Assembly (NCBI GenBank): GCA_016786865.1
Contig: JAEUVE010000019.1
Coordinates: forward strand, 229,725-293,724
DNA length: 64,000 nucleotides
Origin: Sediminibacterium sp.
GTDB taxonomy: Bacteria; Bacteroidota; Bacteroidia; Chitinophagales; Chitinophagaceae
Direction: 5' to 3'
Below the pieces are notes generated by a model, which was not told where the DNA came from, did no database searches, and worked only from the letters and a program-made list of their open reading frames with translations. Positions within the stretch are counted from its first letter, which is position 1; the number at the start of each line of letters is the position of its first letter. This document shows positions 57,329-64,000 of the stretch, one piece after another. Made by a program: the position numbers and the translations under genes.

Positions 57329-57865
57329 TTATACAGTTAAATCGTTTTCGTTCTGAATATCTACACCTTTCCTGAAAATAGTTGCAATAATATAGATTAC
57401 TGCGCCCATTAAAATGAATGCCTGACTGTCTCCCCAAAATGCATTTAAGTGATCTGTAACCAACCCACGATGTGTCAGATTTTTAGCCAACTGTCTGGCA
57501 GTATAGCTTAAAAGTCCGATAACAAGCGTGTAATAGCTAATCCGTAAAATTTGTTGCGCCACAAAACCGTTGAATGGCTTTGATAAATCCATTTTATGCA
57601 TCAGCTGGATAACAAGATAAAACAGGCAGGCTTTTAAAACCGAAATAGCCAGCATAAAGCTATAGACACCATAAAATGCAGGCCTGCTGGCCTGATACAT
57701 TGCACTTAAGTCTAATTTTTGATACAGATTTTGAACCATTTCAGGCTTATACACTGCGAAAAAGAAATTGACGATTAAGCCTCCCGCTTCAATGCTTAAG
57801 CCCACAAAAATGAGCCAGGCTACGATGTATAAGCCTTTAAATACAAAGTTGTTTGTTTTGGACAT
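57329..57865 (-). CDS. DUF2975 membrane protein
   Basis: A 178-residue protein with four hydrophobic segments (VAWLIFVGLSIEAGGLIVNFFFA; VYSFMLAISVLKACLFYLVIQL; ISYYTLVIGLLSYTA; AFILMGAVIYIIATIF). The helix pattern and the closing IYIIATIFRKGVDIQNENDLTV are typical of DUF2975. The gene is followed after three bases by a small XRE-type regulator, the usual partner. Function unknown. The 150-base gap upstream to 58015 is very AT-rich and holds no gene I can see. Confidence 0.85.
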   Translation of the reverse strand: MSKTNNFVFKGLYIVAWLIFVGLSIEAGGLIVNFFFAVYKPEMVQNLYQKLDLSAMYQASRPAFYGVYSFMLAISVLKACLFYLVIQLMHKMDLSKPFNGFVAQQILRISYYTLVIGLLSYTARQLAKNLTHRGLVTDHLNAFWGDSQAFILMGAVIYIIATIFRKGVDIQNENDLTV

Positions 57866-58015
57866 TCTGTTGCAGTTTTAGATGATCAATACATCTAAAT
57901 TAATAAATATTTATTGATAAACAATAATATTTTGTCGCTTATCAGTTATAATAGCATTAAAAGTGCTCTATTTCAACTGATTGCGTTGAAAATGAAGTAT
58001 TACCTGTTTGGGGAA

Positions 58016-58567
58016 TTAACCTGGTTGGTTGAGATTCCGCTTTCTTCTGTATTGTAGTTGAACCAATCCAGTTTCGAAGGTTTTGGTTTGAACAAGTTCA
58101 AGTGCCTGTTCCGGTCTTCCATCTTTAAAAAGTCTGGTACCATTGCCAACCAGGATGGGGATTATTGAAACAATCAGCTCATCTACCAGATCATTGTTTA
58201 ACAGTTCGTTTATCACTTCAGCACCACCGTCACAATAGATATTTTTCCCGGTTTCGGATTTCAGTCTTTGTACTAATTCTGTAAGGTCACCGGTATAGAA
58301 TCTTGTTCTCCCTGCCACAGGTCTTTCAGTTCTGGTTATTACATACACATCGCGCGCTCCGTTATCGTAATGAGAATTACCAATTTCTTTAAGCACATAA
58401 GCATAGGTTTTTCTACCGAGGATGATCGTGTCTATGTTGGCTGCAAATGCAGCATAACCGTAGTCTTCTCCCTCCTTTTCTACAATTTTCAGAAAACTCA
58501 GGTCGTCATTTGGCTTGGCAATATAGCCGTCGAGACTGGTTGCAATAAAAAGAGATACGCTGCGCAT
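58016..58567 (-). CDS. Dihydrofolate reductase-like (RibD C-terminal family) protein
   Basis: A 183-residue protein of the RibD-C/DHFR-like family: SVSLFIATSLDGYIAKPNDDLSFL at the N-terminus, IDTIILGRKTYAYVLKEIG, DVYVITRTERPVAGRTRFY, and NIYCDGGAEVINELLNNDLVDELIVSIIPILVGNGTRLF. The GGAE and ILVGNG motifs form the NADPH site. Such standalone members are common accessory reductases of unknown substrate. It stands alone, 24 bases behind the broken lipoprotein gene. Confidence 0.88.
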   Translation of the reverse strand: MRSVSLFIATSLDGYIAKPNDDLSFLKIVEKEGEDYGYAAFAANIDTIILGRKTYAYVLKEIGNSHYDNGARDVYVITRTERPVAGRTRFYTGDLTELVQRLKSETGKNIYCDGGAEVINELLNNDLVDELIVSIIPILVGNGTRLFKDGRPEQALELVQTKTFETGLVQLQYRRKRNLNQPG

Positions 58568-58591
58568 TGTCCGATATTTTGAGTTAAAAGT

Positions 58592-59212
58592 TTAGTGCAT
58601 GGGTACAAAGCTGAACTGAATATTGTGCTGCCGGAAACTGCCGCCGCTGTGCAGAAAAGTACCATCTGAGGTCTGGTGGGTAACCGTGCTTCCCGGAAAA
58701 TAATAGGGCACGTATACACCAAATGCATACTGAAGGCCCTGGACAGCTCCCTTAATGGTTTTGGTAGCCTCATCATACTGAACATGTATGGTTCCTTTGG
58801 TGATTCGTTTTGCATCCAACACTTTGGAGTTGGCGGATAGTTGCTGCAGCGATGCGTAGTATACCTCGTCTGCAGCCGTGTAAGTACCACTCAGGTTGGC
58901 TACCGTTCTGCCTTTAAAAACTATGGCCAGCTCCGACTCATAATGCGCTTGTGCGGTATCCCTGAACCAGAGGATCAGGTCGTTGCCATCCTACCGGTAA
59001 GTGGCAATGACTTTTGTGGAATGAACGGTATAAGTCTTATCGTGATAACCCGCATAAAATACCGGATCGTAGGTACTTATTTCAGGCATCAGTTTCATAC
59101 TGTCGAGGATATTGTAGGTAACAGCAGCCGGAGGAACCGCTGTGAGGAAGGATTGCTTGGTACAGGAAGCGAACAGGATCAGGAGGCTACAGACAGGTAA
59201 GCGCAATTTCAT
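58592..59212 (-). pseudogene. Lipoprotein gene interrupted by an in-frame TAG
   Basis: The ATG at 59212 gives a lipoprotein start (MKLRLPVCSLLILFASC, lipobox FASC). The frame runs to TAG at 58991-58993 after 73 codons, then continues without another stop to TAA at 58592 for 206 residues in total. The continuation (DGNDLILWFRDTAQAHYESELAIVFKG, TKGTIHVQYDEATKTIKGAVQGLQYAF) reads like a normal beta-rich protein. No family recognised. A single nonsense change or base error explains the break. The gap upstream to 59398 contains no gene. Confidence 0.7.
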
Positions 59213-59398
59213 TGTGTCTCAATTTTAACAAGCGTCAAAATTGAACATCATTGTGCAAATAGCAGACCGAATCTGTATAACCGCTCTAATGTAAGGTTGA
59301 ATGGTAAATGGTAGAAAACGAAGCTATATTTGAGTTGATGTTTAGACTACAAGGGGGCCATTTTCATCTATTTCCTCAAAAGGATTCTCCGCTACCGC

Positions 59399-60853
59399 TT
59401 ATTTCCCATTCAGGATTTTGCTTACAAACTGTGTCCAATCTGTTTGGGGAATGCTTCTGTCGAGGTAGATATCCGGCTGAATGCCTTTTTCGTCGATGGT
59501 AAAGTCGGGAATCCGCATACTGCGGGAAAGGGAATACCCCAATTGAAATTCCTTAGAAGGTGCGTCTACAAAATACATATTGGAAATATCCAACACCCCG
59601 TAGGTGGTAACCCCAAAGAGTTTTACTTTTTTGCTTTGCTTGGCTTCCAGCAGGAACTGCTCCGAAGTGCTTCCATTGGCTTCATTGATGATCACGCCCA
59701 CATTTTGCGGATAAGGATAAACCGTATCTTTTTTGTTCTCCGAAACAATTTTGTCGTTGAGGTTCACAAACTGTCCCAGCTTTGCCTCCAATTGCTCATA
59801 GGCTTTCCTGGCCCATTTTTTATCTTCGTCATCAAAGCCATATTCAGGCTTGCTGATAAAATCTAACATGCGCTGGTTGTTCAATTTGGTAGACAGGAAC
59901 TCCACTCCCACTGTGCGAACGGGATTGGTATACAGGTAGGGTATGATTTCCCGATAAGCCGCATCGCTTCCGCCTCCGTTGTTACGGATATCGATGACCA
60001 GATTTTTAGTGGATAGGATTTTCTGCCTGTTCGCTTTAAGCACACTGTCTATACTACGCTTAAAACCACTTTCAAAAGAGGGTATTCGCAGGTACAAGGT
60101 TGTTGGGTTCAAGGATTCTATATATGGAGCAGTTGCTTTCAATGATTTAAAATACTGCACATATTTTGGATCGTCGTTTAGCTTGGGATAGATTCTTGTA
60201 AGTGTGAAATTGCCAATCTGTAAATAGTTTTTACCGGTCAGGGTTGCTTTACCGGATTCCACAGCGGAGTGATCCCGCAGATAAAACACGGCTTTCTCTT
60301 TGTCGGCGGCTATGTTGAACTTCAGCTTCACCTGTCCCTTTGTCCAGCTGGGAGCTCCCGATTCCATAATAAAGCCAATGTATTGGTCTCCTTCTTTCTT
60401 TATCCCGATCTGATAGGGTTCGGTTTCCCAGATGCCCTCATAATCATGCCCCTGTTTTTTATCGAGATATTGTTTAAAGTCTTCTGCTTTAATGGGGTAG
60501 GTTTCCCAATCGGCAAACTGGTTGGTTGTTGGAGCGGCATTGGGCTGCTGTGCTTGTTCTGCAGGAATAATGGCAATATGACCGGAACGGAAGAACTTGA
60601 GCCACTCATACAAGAGGACGGTACATTCAGACAGCTTTTTGGCATCCTGTACCTTTTCTAAAAACCGTTTGTTGTGGTCTTCATAGGCCTGTGCACCCTT
60701 TGTTTTGAGGGCATACTCAAAGCCGGCGTCGTTTTCCTCAAAGGTTTTCTTCACCCACAAAAAGTTGGCCTTGCAATCACAGTCCTGGGCAAAAGTTCCG
60801 GCTGTTGCAAAAAGCAAGATAAACAGCAATACATTCTTTTTAGTCATATTCAT
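59399..60853 (-). CDS. S41 family peptidase (C-terminal processing protease-like)
   Basis: A secreted 484-residue protein: signal peptide ending GTFAQ, then an N-terminal helical region. The S41 core begins near residue 285: NLVIDIRNNGGGSDAAYREIIPYL, VGVIINEANGSTSEQFLLEAKQSKKVKLFG with the likely catalytic Ser in GSTSEQ and Lys in QSKKV. SRSMRIPDFTIDEKGIQPDIYLDRSI at the end is typical. Two nearby ATGs (60853 and 60847) are possible; the longer open frame to 60883 lacks support. It acts on periplasmic proteins or peptides; targets unknown. Confidence 0.85.
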   Translation of the reverse strand: MNMTKKNVLLFILLFATAGTFAQDCDCKANFLWVKKTFEENDAGFEYALKTKGAQAYEDHNKRFLEKVQDAKKLSECTVLLYEWLKFFRSGHIAIIPAEQAQQPNAAPTTNQFADWETYPIKAEDFKQYLDKKQGHDYEGIWETEPYQIGIKKEGDQYIGFIMESGAPSWTKGQVKLKFNIAADKEKAVFYLRDHSAVESGKATLTGKNYLQIGNFTLTRIYPKLNDDPKYVQYFKSLKATAPYIESLNPTTLYLRIPSFESGFKRSIDSVLKANRQKILSTKNLVIDIRNNGGGSDAAYREIIPYLYTNPVRTVGVEFLSTKLNNQRMLDFISKPEYGFDDEDKKWARKAYEQLEAKLGQFVNLNDKIVSENKKDTVYPYPQNVGVIINEANGSTSEQFLLEAKQSKKVKLFGVTTYGVLDISNMYFVDAPSKEFQLGYSLSRSMRIPDFTIDEKGIQPDIYLDRSIPQTDWTQFVSKILNGK

Positions 60854-60898
60854 TAAGTAAGTGTCGTGAGCATTGGAGGGCATCCCTATTTAAAAAAG

Positions 60899-61975
60899 TT
60901 AATCTATAATTCGATCGGCAATTTTAGCGGCTAAGTCGTCTAAACTAACGGTACCCGTATTGGAAAGAATAAGAACGGTTGAACCATCCTCTAGTACATG
61001 AAATAACATGGCCTGGGCTCCCATGATGGAACCCGGCCTTTTTACAATCGTGTACATGGTATTGTTGATCTTATAATCCTTATACACCCAAACACCATAA
61101 CCGTATTCTCCAAGCCCGGATGTAAACATTTGATCTAAAGTTGTTTGCCTGAGCAGCTTACCGCTAAATAAGGCGTCTGAAAAAGCCATGATATCTGCGG
61201 GTGTTGAATACATTGCCCCGGAGGCATACCAGTTGCCCCAGTAAACTGGCAGATCACCGGATAAGCGCTTTAAATCTTCCCGGTAAAAATAGGTATCGGC
61301 CAGCTGATCAATTACTTTATCCTGTGCCATTAAACCGGAATGATGCATTTGCAGGGGCTGCCAGATTTTTTCACGTAAATTGTCTTCATATGTTTTTCCA
61401 GTTACCCTTTCGATCATTTTCCCAAGAATAATAAAGTCTGCATTGTTGTAATCAAAAACTGTCCCCGGCTTTGCTACAAGGGAGTCGTTGCAGAATTTAC
61501 TCAGCATTTGATCGGAGGTATAGGGTATTTGGTACTGTGGCATGCCCTGCCTTAATGCCGATTCCAAGGTAAGACCATCGTCCATGTTCTTGATGCCGGA
61601 TGTCATATTCAGTAACTGCTTTACGGTTACCAAATTGCCTGCAGGTCCTTTATAATCGGGCAAATAAGCTCGGATGGTTTGGTCCAGGTCCATTTTCCCC
61701 TGCTCATACAACTGTAAAATAAGTACGGCAGTAAAAGCTTTCGTGATAGATGCTACCCGGTATTTGGTATCAGTTGTGTTGGGCACTTTGAATGGAAAGT
61801 TGGCAAAACCAAAGCTTTTGTTATAGGTCAACTTCCCTTTTTGCTTTATCTGGATGGATCCGTTAAAATTATTCTTCGATACAAATGAATCTATGAACCG
61901 TGCAGCTTTGCCGGACTGCGAAAAAACGCAGTTGGTCTGTACGAGTAGTACTATTGCAAAAAACAGCTTTTTCAT
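60899..61975 (-). CDS. Serine hydrolase of the class C beta-lactamase-like family
   Basis: A secreted 358-residue protein: signal peptide (ending CVFSQ). The catalytic SxxK is in YRVASITKAFTAVLILQL, followed by NMTSGI, and the YxN element in VFDYNNADFIILGKMI. The C-terminal strand ends KRPGSIMGAQAMLFHV, corresponding to the KTG-like element. The family covers esterases, peptidases and D-amino acid enzymes, so true beta-lactamase activity is not implied. ATG 61975 gives the signal peptide; the frame is open to 62035 without support. Confidence 0.85.
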   Translation of the reverse strand: MKKLFFAIVLLVQTNCVFSQSGKAARFIDSFVSKNNFNGSIQIKQKGKLTYNKSFGFANFPFKVPNTTDTKYRVASITKAFTAVLILQLYEQGKMDLDQTIRAYLPDYKGPAGNLVTVKQLLNMTSGIKNMDDGLTLESALRQGMPQYQIPYTSDQMLSKFCNDSLVAKPGTVFDYNNADFIILGKMIERVTGKTYEDNLREKIWQPLQMHHSGLMAQDKVIDQLADTYFYREDLKRLSGDLPVYWGNWYASGAMYSTPADIMAFSDALFSGKLLRQTTLDQMFTSGLGEYGYGVWVYKDYKINNTMYTIVKRPGSIMGAQAMLFHVLEDGSTVLILSNTGTVSLDDLAAKIADRIID

Positions 61976-62059
61976 ATGAAAAGGTTTGATTTTGGGTGGA
62001 ACGAATGAGCTTGCAAATAAGTTACACCTAAACAAGAACTTTACCCGGCAGATCTGATA

Positions 62060-62593
62060 CTAAAAAAGGTAATTCAAATTCGTTTTACTAAATATTTGCT
62101 TTGCCAGGTCTATATCTGCAGAATTATTGTGTACGATTGATACAAAATATGCTGCCTGCCAGCCTTGTGTTTCTTCTGCTTGCCGATTGACTACTTTATC
62201 CCAATTTGGATAAACCCTGATTCCCCGTTTCCCGCCTTTCCCCTCCTTCGAAACTATCCCTTTATCTGCCAAAACAGATTTTGGAAAAATAAATTGTCCA
62301 ATTTGGGCTCCATTTTTGGATGTAACTGCTATAAAATCAAAATCGTCCGAAATATCAAAAGGTTCGGTAACACTATTTTTGTTTCGTTTCCATATGGTTA
62401 CAAATTGCCCTGTTTTTGTTGGTGTAATTTTAGAGATTCTGTGCTCAATCTTGTAACCTTCAAGGCTAAAAGAGCAGGCTCCATACGCAACACTTTCTCT
62501 ATACAGATTTAGGTGTGTCATTACAAATCCACACTTATCATAAAGTAATTCTTTCACCATTTTCAGGTCGGAGTAACGGGCATCATGTATCAT
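62060..62593 (-). CDS. MepB family protein
   Basis: A 177-residue protein matching the MepB family throughout: YGACSFSLEGYKIEHRISKITPTKTGQFVTIWKRN, FDISDDFDFIAVTSKNGAQIGQFIFPKSVLADKGIVS, GGKRGIRVYPNWDKVVNRQAEETQGWQAAYFVSI. MepB was named from the mepRAB operon of Staphylococcus aureus, but its function is unknown. No mepA or mepR is nearby. The coding sequence is AT-richer than the genes up to about 55 kb, which may point to transfer. The 211-base gap to 62804 contains nothing I recognise. Confidence 0.85.
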   Translation of the reverse strand: MIHDARYSDLKMVKELLYDKCGFVMTHLNLYRESVAYGACSFSLEGYKIEHRISKITPTKTGQFVTIWKRNKNSVTEPFDISDDFDFIAVTSKNGAQIGQFIFPKSVLADKGIVSKEGKGGKRGIRVYPNWDKVVNRQAEETQGWQAAYFVSIVHNNSADIDLAKQIFSKTNLNYLF

Positions 62594-62804
62594 ATTTCTC
62601 TTCTGTTCATTTCATTTATGGGTCGCTTGCAATAATAGCCGGCATATTTGGCCTCCGAATTAACGCATTTTAATATCAACCCATGTTCCCCACTTTATGG
62701 CTATTTCCCTGCAGGAGCACTTGCAGAAAGACTCTACCAGGTTGATGTTACATGAAAACTTATTATGAAACCATGTCTGGTTAGTTTCTATAAATCAGAT
62801 AGTT

Positions 62805-63386
62805 TTAACCCAATGTTTTTGAAATTTCTGAAGCAAGCTCTGCCTGAGTTTCAACTCCTTTATTGTTGTTGTACCAATTTTGAGTTTCAGTTACTAAGTC
62901 CTTAAACTCAACTTTTTCTTCCTTAAGCTTATTTAATAACAATTGACAACCTTTAGGTCTGGGTCACCAGATTGCTAAATCATTCCCTTTCTCATCTTTG
63001 ATAATCAATTTTGGAATTGATTTGGTTCCTCCGGTTAAATACTGTTCAATCCTGTTAGGCGGAGAATCCCTTAATTCGAAGGAAAGTGAAATTAGCGGGT
63101 TTTCCCGTGCTGCAAGTATAATAAATGGGATATTATGAGCTGCGTCTGCACACCAGGGTTCCGTTATAACAATCCAGTTTTGAGGGCTTTTGATGTAAGA
63201 AACTACTTGTTTTAAACCTTCTGAAATTGATTGTGTTTTTAACCAACGTGATTTTCTACTAGCATTTAATTTAGTATATTCTAAATAATCAGCATTATTA
63301 TACGGAGGAAAGCGATCTTCCTCAGGCATAGTAATTATGGAATTTACATATTCCAAATAATCCTGTTCATTCATCTTATCAGACAT
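62805..63386 (-). pseudogene. Thioredoxin-family protein gene interrupted by an in-frame TGA
   Basis: The frame from ATG 63386 reads through a thioredoxin-like protein: VEWCxD-type EPWCADAAHNIPFI (Cys in WCAD), then SIPKLIIKDEKGNDLAIW. TGA follows at 62964-62966, exactly where the family has glycine in WGPRP. After it the same frame continues PRPKGCQLLLNKLKEEKVEF, then GVETQAELASEISKTLG, and stops at 62805, giving 193 codons. One base change from GGA would account for it. TGA is a normal stop elsewhere in the window, so recoding is unlikely. The region is AT-rich. Confidence 0.78.
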
Positions 63387-63511
63387 TTAAACGAATTGCA
63401 AACTTATCCAGAAAAAAATTCAACTTCATTGACCTATGTCAAGATCATGAACGATACCGGCAAGCATCATTTATACAACATTGAGATAAGATAGAATATG
63501 TAAAGCAGGAT

Positions 63512-63808
63512 TTAACTTATCCAGTTACAAAATGTCCTAAACGGTTTCCAGGTATTGTGCTCCTTTTTAAACAGGGTAACCTGCCCACCGCCACAAAGCC
63601 CACCGCAAGAATGACCCGAATAAAAAAGGCAAAGCGTATAGTTCCTTAAAAAGATTGGCGCAGAATAAGAGCTGAATCCTTTGCCATAGTGCTTATAAAA
63701 GTAGTTCCACCACCTGTATTTATCTTTAAAAATTGCATTGACTGTATCCTGGCTGATGATTCTGGCTTTATCAACTAAAATCGTTTCCCAGTTGTTAAGG
63801 AATGGCAT
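63512..63808 (-). CDS. Hypothetical protein, possibly N-terminally truncated
   Basis: A 98-residue protein, ILVDKARIISQDTVNAIFKDKYRWWNYFYKHYGKGFSSYSAPIFLRNYTLCLFYSGHSCGG, ending WKPFRTFCNWIS. It has no signal peptide, and the first residues look like the middle of a domain, so a longer ancestor that lost its 5' end is possible. The frame stays open for about 100 bases upstream without a likely start. Two glycine-rich cysteine pairs (CGGLCGGG) stand out. No family recognised. Confidence 0.5.
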   Translation of the reverse strand: MPFLNNWETILVDKARIISQDTVNAIFKDKYRWWNYFYKHYGKGFSSYSAPIFLRNYTLCLFYSGHSCGGLCGGGQVTLFKKEHNTWKPFRTFCNWIS

Positions 63809-63910
63809 GCTAACTTGTGATCTGATTATACCCCGTTCTATTATAGTAAATAAAGTTGTGGAAGTATTTAGTTCTTTGTGTAAATAGCAATAAGTAACTG
63901 TATGAAGGAG

Positions 63911-63990
63911 TTAACCACCCGTGCAGGTGGAACGAAGTGAGGCGAAGCGTAGCGTAGCCGAACGGAGTGGAACCTGCACGGGGACGGTGG
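63911..63990. repeat. Long imperfect palindrome at the window end
   Basis: CCCGTGCAGGT (63918-63928) pairs perfectly with ACCTGCACGGG (63972-63982). Outside these, CCACC (63915-63919) can pair with GGTGG (63986-63990). The 43-base centre is rich in short GAAG/GAGC/GTAGC units. The GC content and layout differ sharply from the AT-rich surroundings. It recalls integron attC sites or a mobile palindromic repeat, but the attC core heptamers are not met exactly. Confidence 0.5.
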
Positions 63991-64000
63991 CAGATTTTGC

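Noticed and set aside
62964..62966. UGA read as glycine, as in some candidate phyla
   Set aside because: Other genes here, such as lysA (TGA at its end), use TGA as the ordinary stop, and conserved glycines elsewhere use normal codons.

Overview
The window reads as a chromosomal segment of a Bacteroidota bacterium, most likely of the Chitinophagaceae. Supporting signs are a SusC/SusD pair, DUF1573, DUF5777, DUF5689 and PorT-like barrel proteins, start codons mostly without Shine-Dalgarno sequences, and several exact matches to the Bacteroidota -7 promoter element TAnnTTTG. No rRNA, tRNA, CRISPR array, insertion sequence or prophage was recognised.

Layout. 1-4.2 kb: core genes (scpB end, lysA, an Mla-type ATPase, a thioredoxin-like protein, mdh). 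4.3-8.5 kb: a minus-strand group of a GT9 glycosyltransferase, an MFS carrier, a DedA protein and a dicarboxylate/amino-acid symporter. 8.6-16.1 kb: an APC permease, a YebC regulator, a DCC protein, a fused two-component E1 2-oxoacid dehydrogenase, two tandem DUF1573 proteins and an aminotransferase. 16.4-18.0 kb: an outer-membrane protein and a cold-shock protein. 18.1-20.1 kb: an ECF sigma factor translationally coupled to a protein that appears to span the whole envelope. 20.1-23.7 kb: six genes for a probable periplasmic electron-transfer module (two c-type cytochrome lipoproteins, OB-fold, YceI, DUF5777 barrel, Rieske lipoprotein). 23.7-26 kb: a DUF481 protein and a secreted alpha/beta hydrolase. 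26.1-30.7 kb: a RamB/ScfR-like regulator divergent from aceB-aceA (glyoxylate shunt).

31.9-41.2 kb holds almost the whole heme pathway. hemA-C-D-E-B-L-N lie on the minus strand and hemH-hemJ are divergent, taking glutamyl-tRNA to heme through the oxygen-independent HemN and HemJ. 42.3-49.9 kb is a nutrient-uptake locus (TlpA-like lipoprotein, SusC, SusD, DUF5689 lipoprotein). 50-54.9 kb has a cyclic-nucleotide phosphodiesterase and an unusual group in which NADP-isocitrate dehydrogenase, two small proteins and an SbtA-type bicarbonate transporter lie divergent to a LysR regulator.

54.9-64 kb is an accessory region of mostly single minus-strand genes (YdeI-like, cupin, acyltransferase, HTH/DUF2975 pair, DHFR-like, S41 peptidase, beta-lactamase-like hydrolase, MepB). 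Three genes here carry one disabling change each: a frameshift near 56740, an in-frame TAG at 58991 and an in-frame TGA at 62964. The last part is visibly AT-richer and ends in a long palindromic element at 63911-63990. A fourth lesion, a one-base shift, lies in the signal peptide of the first cytochrome gene near 20200.

The two most interesting systems are the ECF sigma factor with its possible envelope-spanning partner, and the uncharacterised cytochrome/Rieske/YceI module directly downstream of it.
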